A stretch of 64,000 nt of DNA from the NCBI RefSeq assembly GCF_002223055.1, contig NZ_NKFL01000002.1, forward strand, positions 124,001 to 188,000, written 5' to 3'. A program made the translations under genes and the position numbers. The notes below the pieces were generated by a model that worked only from the letters and a program-made list of their open reading frames with translations, did no database searches and was not told the DNA's origin. Of this stretch, positions 57,858 to 64,000 are shown one piece after another. The DNA comes from Burkholderia sp. HI2500 (lineage in GTDB: Bacteria; Pseudomonadota; Gammaproteobacteria; Burkholderiales; Burkholderiaceae). Numbering within the stretch: position 1 is the stretch's first letter; every line of letters begins with the position of its first letter.

Positions 57858-58102
57858 ACTTGTGTTCCGGTTCTTTTTTGGGATTCGCCGAGCCTGGCCC
57901 TTGGCTCGCCTTTCAGTAGCACGACATTATCTTACGAATCCAATCTTCGGGTCGAATCGGGAGCCGTTACCGGCCGCACCACGGGCGCCGGCCGTAGCGG
58001 GCGTGCCGATGTCGAGTTGCCTCGCCGTTGTGCGAGAATCGCCCGCAACGACAACTCCAAGCGACGATCGCGGCGGCCGTCCGCGCATCGCGCCGACTCC
58101 CG

Positions 58103-59647
58103 ATGGCTGCCATCCTGTCTACCCCGACCGCAGTCGATGCCCGCGCGCTGACCGATGCGCAGCAGGCATTGCTCGCGCGTCTGCACGCCTATTCCCCCGA
58201 CGATCCGACCGCGCCCCTGCCGTACAGCCGGCGCCTTGCCGAAGCCGAAGGCTGGTCGCATGCGCATGCGCTGGCCGTGATCGACGAATACAAGCGCTTC
58301 GCGTTCCTCGCGCAGGCGGCCGGGCATCCGGTCACGCCGTCGGTCGCGGTCGATGCCGCGTGGCATTTCCACCTGCAGTACACGCTCGAATACTGGGACG
58401 TCTTCTGCGCCGGCGTGCTGCGCGCGCGGCTGCATCACATGCCCGGCACGGGCGCGCCCGACGAGGCCGCCGTGTACGCGCAGCGCTATCGCGACACGCT
58501 CGACAGCTATCGCAGGCTGTTCGGCTGCGAGCCGCCCGAAGCGATCTGGCCGCGCCCCGTCGCCGAGGCCGTGCCCGCCGACGCCCCGGTGCAGCGCGCG
58601 GAACGGCGCGACGGCCCGTCGAGCGCGCCCGCCGCGCGCCCGCGACGTTGGCGGCGCATCGCGAAGTTCGCGTGGCCGACGGCGGCGATCAGCGTCGCGG
58701 CGACCTGCGCGAGCGCGAGCGATTTCAATGTGCTGGACTTCTCGGGGCCGGACTTTCTCGGGTTGTTCTATGTGCCGCTCTGCACCGCCGCGCTGCTGCT
58801 GATCGCCGGCCTGCAGTGGATCGAATACCGCCACCGGGTGTGGGGAACGCGCGCCCCCGAATCGTCGCCTGACCTGAGCGCGGAGGAAGCGGCGTATCTC
58901 GCGGGCGGCGGTGCGCGGATGGCGCAGGTCGTGATGCTGTCGCTCGCGCATGCCGGTGCGATCGAGCTGCGGATGAGCAAGGGTCACGACGCGCGGGTGC
59001 GGATCGACGATCCGCGACACGCAGGCGTGTATGGCGCCGACTGGGAATGGCTGCGGCGGCAACCCGGCGGCGAGACGAGCTGCTACGCGTTTCGTCAGCG
59101 TCTCGCGTGGCGCGAAGCCGACTGCGCCGCGGCGTTGCAGCGCAAAGGCTGGCTCTGGGCGCCGGGCGAGATGCGGGCGACGCGGATGGCCGCGCGCGCG
59201 ATCCTGCTGCTCGTGTTCGGCGCGGGCGCGGCGAAGCTCGCGGTCGGCCTGAGCCGTGGCCGGCCCGTGCTGCTGCTGATGATGGTCATGGCGGCGTTCA
59301 TGGTCGCGTACCACTTCATGGTCGAACGCCTGCCCGGCGTCGGGCGCGGCGGCATGACGCGCGGCGGCGAGGCGGCGCTCGACGCGCACCGCGAGCAACG
59401 CCGGGGCGACCGCGCGACGCCGGACGGGCTCTTGTGGACGGCCGCGCTGTTCGGCGCCGGCGCGCTCGCCGGCACCGTGTGGGCCGCGCATTCGAACGTG
59501 CTGATGGCGCCGCCGCCCGTTGCCGTGCAAACCGGCGGGTCGAGCGGTTCGTTCGACTCGGGCGCCGGAGACAGCAGCAGTTCGAGTTCGTGCAGTTCGT
59601 CGAGCTCATGCAGCTCGAGCAGTTGCGGCGGCTGTTCGAGCACCTGA
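58103..59647 (+). CDS. TIGR04222-like membrane protein with glycine-rich-domain (DUF1399-like) N-terminus
   Basis: A 514-residue protein of unknown function. Residues about 30-165 resemble the plant/bacterial glycine-rich-domain-protein module (SVAVDAAWHFHLQYTLEYWD, then YRRLFGCEPPEAIWP). Residues about 205-255 contain a helix pair, 262-340 a TIGR04222-type segment (LSAEEAAYLAGGGARMAQVV, LSLAHAGAIELR), followed by two helices (near 360 and 390) and one near 455. The C-terminus is a Ser/Cys/Gly tail (residues about 480-514) with Cys residues spaced every five to eight. ATG 58103 is preferred; the frame opens at 58028. It is divergent from the beta-galactosidase gene. Cys-rich tails often bind metal or are lipid-modified; the role is unknown. 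Confidence 0.7.
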   Translation: MAAILSTPTAVDARALTDAQQALLARLHAYSPDDPTAPLPYSRRLAEAEGWSHAHALAVIDEYKRFAFLAQAAGHPVTPSVAVDAAWHFHLQYTLEYWDVFCAGVLRARLHHMPGTGAPDEAAVYAQRYRDTLDSYRRLFGCEPPEAIWPRPVAEAVPADAPVQRAERRDGPSSAPAARPRRWRRIAKFAWPTAAISVAATCASASDFNVLDFSGPDFLGLFYVPLCTAALLLIAGLQWIEYRHRVWGTRAPESSPDLSAEEAAYLAGGGARMAQVVMLSLAHAGAIELRMSKGHDARVRIDDPRHAGVYGADWEWLRRQPGGETSCYAFRQRLAWREADCAAALQRKGWLWAPGEMRATRMAARAILLLVFGAGAAKLAVGLSRGRPVLLLMMVMAAFMVAYHFMVERLPGVGRGGMTRGGEAALDAHREQRRGDRATPDGLLWTAALFGAGALAGTVWAAHSNVLMAPPPVAVQTGGSSGSFDSGAGDSSSSSSCSSSSSCSSSSCGGCSST

Positions 59648-59717
59648 GCACAGCGCGCGCTGCCGGGATAGCGCGCCGCGCCGCCAGCGTCAGGCAGGCG
59701 GCACGGCGCGCACAGAC

Positions 59718-62700
59718 TTACGCGAGCGCGGCATCGGCGTGCGTGCGTGCCTGCGCGGCACGCCCGTCGCCCGCCTCGACGATCAGCGTCCAGTCGAACG
59801 CCGGCAGTGCGCAGAGTTGCTCGACGGTGGCCGTGTACTCGTGCGCGGGCGCGTGCAGGTAGCGCACCTTGTCGGTCCATTCGGGCAGCGGCGCCTGCGA
59901 CGTGGTCACCACGACCGCCAGCAGATCCTGCTCCGGCCGCCGTGCGATGTCCTGCAGGCTCAGCCGGACCTGGTCGAGGTCGCCCTCGGCGTCCAGGATC
60001 AGCGCGCCGGGGATCGGCGCATCGGGGTGGCCGGGCGGGTTGCCGATCGCGCCTTTGTCGATGCACTGCTGATACACGTGGCGATAGCGCGGCAGCGCCT
60101 GCTGCAGCGCGTGATGCTTGCGGACCTTCGCCTGCGCCGTGCGCGCGAGCCCGCGGCGCAGCGCCGGGTTCGCGATCAGCCGCTCGAGCGCGTCGACCCA
60201 GGCCTGCGGCGCATCCGGAACCAGCAGGCCGTCGCAGCCGTCGTGCAGCGCGAAGCGATAGGCGGGTCGGTCGCTGACGATCGACGCGATGCCGGCCGCC
60301 GCGTATTCCTGCCACTGGATCGTGCTCGTGCCGGCGTTGTAGTCGTGGTCGGCGAGCGGCAGCAGCGCGATGTCCCAGCGCCGTTCCGGCAGGCGTTGCG
60401 CGTGCGCGTCGTAGTCGTGAAGCTCGGGCTCGCACCCGGCGGCCGGGTGGCCGGCCCAGCCCGGCGGGACGTCCGCGCCGACGAAACTCACCCGGACCTT
60501 GCCGGGATGGCGCGCGCAGATCGCCTGCAGCGCCGCGTCGACGAGCGCGAAGTTGTCGGCGCGCAGCGACGCGCCGGCGATGCCGATCGTCACGCAGTCG
60601 TCGCCGCGCGCCGTCACGGGGCGGTAGAACCGGTCGAAGTCCACGCTGTCGGGCAGCACGTGAACGCGCGGATGCGACAGCCGGTAGCGGCTGGCGATGA
60701 ACGGCGTGGATACGATCACGGCGTCCGCGTTGCGCAGCACGAGCTCGATCCCCGCGCGGGCCATCCCGCCTTGCGCGGCGAGCGGATGCGCGGCCGGCAG
60801 GTCGGTCAGCAGGTCGTCGGTCTCGTAGATCACCGGCTTTTCATGCTTGAAGATCGTATACAGGTCGTTGCCCGTCAGCATGCCGGGCGCCAGCCGGTGC
60901 AGCAGGATGGCGTCGGCCGTGGCCAGCACGCTGCTGTCGAGCTGGCCGTCCCGGAAGCCCGGGACGAGTTCCCATTCATCGTTCAGCAGACCGAACGGCA
61001 GCGTGAGGCGAATTCGCGACGACGCGCATGCGTCCGGATCGATCGAATACACGACCAGGCGCTTGCCGCGCGGTGCGGCGTCCGCAGTCGCGGCGACGGG
61101 CGCCAGCGTCCGGTTCTCCGCCAGCAGCCGCGCGTACAGCGCACCGTGGCGCGCGGCGTTGCGGCCGATGTCGTGCTGCGCGCGGATCGCATCCTGCGCG
61201 GCCGCGGCGAGCTGCGCGCGGGTGTGCGGATGCTCGATCAGGTGCGCGATCGCGTCGACCCACGCGTCGGCGGTGTCGGCGACGAGCCAGGCCGTGCTGC
61301 CGTGGACAACCGGGCCGCCTTGCGCCGGCGTGGCGACGAGCACCGTGGCCGCGCCGGCCGCCGAGCATTCGAGCCATGCGCGCGGCGGCGCATCGTCGCG
61401 CAACGTGACGGGCGCCGCGACCAGCGCGATGTCGAGGTCCGCGCGCTTCAGCGCGTCGGCGTAGCGGTCGTAAGGGGCAGGCTCCGCGATCAGCGTGACG
61501 TCCGGTTCGCGATCCCAGCCGGCCGGCAGCGCCGCGCCGACGAGCGACACCCGGAGCTTCCCCGGAAACCGGCGGCGGAGCTCGGCCAGCGCATGGCGGA
61601 CCTGCTCGAGACGCACGTCGTCGAGACCGGTGCCGGAAACCGCGAGGTTCACGTGGTCGCGCACGCCGGGCGCCGCGCGGTGCAGACGTTCGAGATCGAC
61701 GCCGGTCGGCAGCGCGTGCACCGAGGCGTTGACATGACGGTACTCCCGCACCAGCGTTTCCGATGGCACGACGATCGCATGCGCGCGCTGCACGGCGCTG
61801 CGGATGCCCGCCTTGCGGCGCGCGTTGTCGGCCGCGCCGGGGAGGTCGGCGAGCAGCGTGTCGAGCGGCACGTCGATGTCGAGGACGACCGGCTTGCCGA
61901 GCGAGAACAGGTGTTCCAGCGTGGCGGCGGACAGCAGGCCCGGCGTGTCGCCCTGCAGCACGATCAGGTCTGCGCGCTGCAGCGCGTCGGGATCGATGCC
62001 GGCTGGCGTGACCGGGAACGTCAGCGCCCATTCGCGGTCCAGCCGCGCGAACGGCTGCGCGAAGCGCAGGCTGGTGCGCGCGTGGTCGGCCGGTTCGGCG
62101 GTGACGACCGCGATGCACGAGCGCGGCGCGGACGCGGGCTGTCCGTGGGCGGCGGCGCCCGTCGCGACGGCCTGCGCATCCAGCGTGTCCGCGTGGGCCT
62201 GGGTCCGCTCGACGAAGTGCTGCAACTGCTGCCAGAACGTCTCCTCTTCCTTCAGGTAGACGCCGCGCGCTTCGTGAACGGTGGCCTTCGCGTGGGCGAT
62301 CTCGTGTTCGTCGAGCCCCCACGCGATGCCCTTGCCGTCCATCACCCACCGGGTCGGCTCCGACAGCGACGCGTCATTCATGATGCACACGACCGGGCAG
62401 CCGCACAGCAGCGCTTCGAACACGGCGGTGGACCATTCGTACATGTACACGCACTCGACCTGCCGGAACAGCGCCGCGAGTTCGTGCGCCGAACGTTCCG
62501 GCACGCGGGTCGAGATTTCGATCGACTCGGCGGTGACCGGGTGCAGCGTGCCGCCGCGCCGCAGGTGGCGATTGATGAAGACGGCCGTGCCGTTGCGGCG
62601 GGCGTCGTCGACCCCGTCGCTGTTGAAGATGCGCGTGTCGACCAGCGGTATGCGCAGCAGGTCCGCCTGCCATTCCTCGGGCACCAGCGACGGCCCGAAC

Positions 62701-63086
62701 GTGAAGATGAGGTCGTTCGGCTGCAGGCTGATCGGTTCGCCGTTGATGCGGCCGGGCTCGGCCAGCAGGTAGCGCACGACGCAGCGCGCGTTGAACGGAT
62801 TGCCGGTGACGACGTCCGGGTAGACGACGATCGGGCTGCGATTCGCGCGGGCGTGCGCCTGCGCGATGTCGTTGGTCAGCGGCGGCGTGCGCAGCTCGGG
62901 ATGCACGACCGCCGTGCAGACGTACGCTTCGTGGCCGAGCAGGTTCAGCACGTGGCACAGGTAGTGCATCGCGCGGATCCCGCCGGAGGTTTGCCGGAAA
63001 TTCGGCGCGAGGATGTAGTACGGGTGGTCGAGTCGCGTAAAGATGCGCGAACCGCCGTGCGCCAGGCCAGGTGTGGGAGTCGTCAT
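59718..63086 (-). CDS. Giant multi-domain glycosyltransferase, candidate flagellin/surface-glycan transferase
   Basis: A 1122-residue protein with three consecutive GT-B-like regions. Region 1 (about 10-300): HPYYILAPNFRQTSGGIRAM and VYMYEWSTAVFEALLCGCPV. Region 2 (about 320-650): AHAIVVPSETLVREYRHVNA, GKLRVSLVGAALPAGW, WLECSAAGAATVLVATPAQG. Region 3 (about 675-990): IRLTLPFGLLNDEWELVPGF, ADAVIVSTPFIASRYRLSHP, VRVSFVGADVPPGW, WQEYAAAGIASIVSDRPAYR. Regions 2 and 3 are clear duplicates with GT4-type donor sites. A C-terminal part follows (about 1020-1122). It starts two bases after the transaminase stop, so both serve the same glycan. B. cenocepacia has a large glycosyltransferase beside such a transaminase that modifies flagellin; equivalence here is inference. 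Confidence 0.82.
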   Translation of the reverse strand: MTTPTPGLAHGGSRIFTRLDHPYYILAPNFRQTSGGIRAMHYLCHVLNLLGHEAYVCTAVVHPELRTPPLTNDIAQAHARANRSPIVVYPDVVTGNPFNARCVVRYLLAEPGRINGEPISLQPNDLIFTFGPSLVPEEWQADLLRIPLVDTRIFNSDGVDDARRNGTAVFINRHLRRGGTLHPVTAESIEISTRVPERSAHELAALFRQVECVYMYEWSTAVFEALLCGCPVVCIMNDASLSEPTRWVMDGKGIAWGLDEHEIAHAKATVHEARGVYLKEEETFWQQLQHFVERTQAHADTLDAQAVATGAAAHGQPASAPRSCIAVVTAEPADHARTSLRFAQPFARLDREWALTFPVTPAGIDPDALQRADLIVLQGDTPGLLSAATLEHLFSLGKPVVLDIDVPLDTLLADLPGAADNARRKAGIRSAVQRAHAIVVPSETLVREYRHVNASVHALPTGVDLERLHRAAPGVRDHVNLAVSGTGLDDVRLEQVRHALAELRRRFPGKLRVSLVGAALPAGWDREPDVTLIAEPAPYDRYADALKRADLDIALVAAPVTLRDDAPPRAWLECSAAGAATVLVATPAQGGPVVHGSTAWLVADTADAWVDAIAHLIEHPHTRAQLAAAAQDAIRAQHDIGRNAARHGALYARLLAENRTLAPVAATADAAPRGKRLVVYSIDPDACASSRIRLTLPFGLLNDEWELVPGFRDGQLDSSVLATADAILLHRLAPGMLTGNDLYTIFKHEKPVIYETDDLLTDLPAAHPLAAQGGMARAGIELVLRNADAVIVSTPFIASRYRLSHPRVHVLPDSVDFDRFYRPVTARGDDCVTIGIAGASLRADNFALVDAALQAICARHPGKVRVSFVGADVPPGWAGHPAAGCEPELHDYDAHAQRLPERRWDIALLPLADHDYNAGTSTIQWQEYAAAGIASIVSDRPAYRFALHDGCDGLLVPDAPQAWVDALERLIANPALRRGLARTAQAKVRKHHALQQALPRYRHVYQQCIDKGAIGNPPGHPDAPIPGALILDAEGDLDQVRLSLQDIARRPEQDLLAVVVTTSQAPLPEWTDKVRYLHAPAHEYTATVEQLCALPAFDWTLIVEAGDGRAAQARTHADAALA

Positions 63087-63088
63087 CG

Positions 63089-64000
63089 TTATCGGGTGCG
63101 GTAGAAATCGAAGACCACGTCGAGGATGCGATCCTGTTCGGCTTCGGTCATGTCGTGGTACAGCGGCAGCCGGACGAGCCGGTCGGCGACGAGGTCCGTC
63201 ACCGCCATGCCGGAGCCGCAGCGCCCGTAGCGCTGGCCGGCCGGCGAACTGTGCAGCGGCACGTAGTGGAACACCGCGTTCACGCCCACCGCGCGGATCT
63301 GCTGCAGCAGCGCGGTGCGTTCGGCGAGGTCGCGTGCGAGGAAATAGAACATGTGGCCGTTGCCGCGCTCGGCGAGCGAAATCGCGGGCAGCTCGATCAG
63401 CCCGTCCGCGTGCAGCGGCTGCAGCGCGTCCTGGTAGCGCTGCACGGTCGCGCGCCGCTGCGCGGTGATCACGTCCGCGTGCTCGAACTGCGCGTACAGG
63501 AACGCCGCGATCAGCTCGCCCGGCAGGAACGACGAGCCGACGTCGACCCAGGTGTACTTGTCCACCTGCCCGCGGAAGAACTGACTGCGGTTGGTGCCCT
63601 TCTCGCGGATGATCTCCGCGCGCTCGACGAGGCGCGGGTCGTTGACCAGCAGCGCGCCGCCTTCGCCCGAGATCACGTTCTTGGTCTCGTGGAAGCTGAG
63701 GCACGCGAGGTGGCCGAGGCTGCCGAGCGGCTTGCCGTTCCACGTCGACTGCAGTGCCTGGGCGGCGTCCTCGATCACCCACAGGTCGTGGTCCGCCGCG
63801 AGCTGCCCGATCACGTCCATGTCGCAGGCGACGCCCGCGTAGTGCACCGGCACGATCGCGCGCGTGCGCTTGGTGATCGCGGCGGCGATCTGCGTCTCGT
63901 CAAGGTTCAGCGTGTCGCGGCGGATGTCGACGAACACCGGCGTCGCGCCGCGCAGCACGAACGCGTTGGCGGTCGACACGAACGTGTAGGACGGCATGAT
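63089..64000 (-). CDS. wecE: dTDP-4-amino-4,6-dideoxyhexose transaminase, WecE/VioA-like (5' end outside window)
   Basis: The C-terminal 303 residues of a DegT/DnrJ/EryC1 PLP aminotransferase that converts dTDP-4-keto-6-deoxyglucose to a 4-amino sugar (Fuc4N in WecE, Qui4N in VioA). The text follows E. coli WecE very closely: IMPSYTFVSTANAFVLRGAT, IVPVHYAGVACDMD, the PLP-Lys segment LSFHETKNVISGEGGALLVN, then IIREKGTNRSQFFRGQVDKY. The N-terminal about 75 residues lie beyond the window end. Which epimer is made cannot be told from this part. It immediately precedes the giant glycosyltransferase, the probable user of the sugar. Confidence 0.93.
   Translation of the reverse strand: MMPSYTFVSTANAFVLRGATPVFVDIRRDTLNLDETQIAAAITKRTRAIVPVHYAGVACDMDVIGQLAADHDLWVIEDAAQALQSTWNGKPLGSLGHLACLSFHETKNVISGEGGALLVNDPRLVERAEIIREKGTNRSQFFRGQVDKYTWVDVGSSFLPGELIAAFLYAQFEHADVITAQRRATVQRYQDALQPLHADGLIELPAISLAERGNGHMFYFLARDLAERTALLQQIRAVGVNAVFHYVPLHSSPAGQRYGRCGSGMAVTDLVADRLVRLPLYHDMTEAEQDRILDVVFDFYRTR

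Noticed and set aside
59520..63104. 1194-codon plus-strand frame opposite the giant glycosyltransferase
   Set aside because: Antisense shadow; the minus strand shows GT-B motifs and a start adjacent to wecE.

Overview
The window is a GC-rich (roughly two thirds G+C by eye) chromosomal segment that looks like a Burkholderia, most likely of the cepacia complex. The reasons are the codon bias, a shell-less ethanolamine cluster, gcvTHP behind a tandem glycine riboswitch, a P2-type element in tRNA-Arg(CCG), and a wecE-like transaminase beside a giant glycosyltransferase. This is inferred from gene content; no database was searched.

Left part (1-32.4 kb), chromosomal metabolism. It opens with the tail of a probable heavy-metal P-type ATPase and a His/Gly-rich double zinc-ribbon protein, then an AraC/GyrI-type regulator and a CmpX-like conserved-TM-helix membrane protein. 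Next is an ethanolamine module: permease, eutB and eutC without microcompartment genes. A LysR/MFS pair follows, then an acetaldehyde-type aldehyde dehydrogenase flanked by two pyridoxamine-oxidase-like proteins, then an EutR-like AraC regulator. The dehydrogenase and the EutR-like gene both have well-formed sigma-54 -24/-12 sites. Ethanolamine would be split to acetaldehyde plus ammonia and oxidised to acetate. Further on come a GT9-like protein overlapping a ThDP enzyme, a ParE-type toxin-antitoxin pair, L-serine deaminase, an alginate-lyase-family protein, and gcvT-gcvH-gcvP under the riboswitch. The block ends with a small lipoprotein, a Gfo/Idh/MocA oxidoreductase, an SGNH hydrolase, Rep helicase and a membrane-anchored dihaem cytochrome c.

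Middle part (32.4-55.5 kb), the most interesting region. A P2-like element sits in tRNA-Arg(CCG) and is bounded by a 40-bp exact direct repeat. It has integrase, HTH protein, toprim primase/helicase, Ogr activator, ribbon-helix-helix protein, divergent repressor, a complete lysis set (two holins, muramidase, Rz/Rz1) and nearly the whole P2 contractile tail set (X, R, V, W, J, I, H, tail-fibre assembly, FI, FII, E/E' with its slippery heptamer, T, U, D). No terminase, portal, scaffold, capsid or head-completion gene is present, and gpS is also missing. All tail genes are open. This is the layout of a phage-tail-like bacteriocin (R-type tailocin). A perfect 16-bp LexA box lies in front of a small gene next to the repressor, which suggests SOS induction in the manner of phage 186 Tum.

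Right part (55.5-64 kb). Just past attR lies an eroded, internally deleted copy of the same integrase, so a second related element once used this tRNA. A lower-GC GH35 beta-galactosidase lies directly beyond and may be its cargo. A TIGR04222/glycine-rich-domain-like membrane protein follows. The window ends in a glycan locus on the minus strand: a 1122-residue multi-domain glycosyltransferase and a WecE-type sugar-nucleotide transaminase cut by the window edge, possibly the flagellin-glycosylation locus known from B. cenocepacia.
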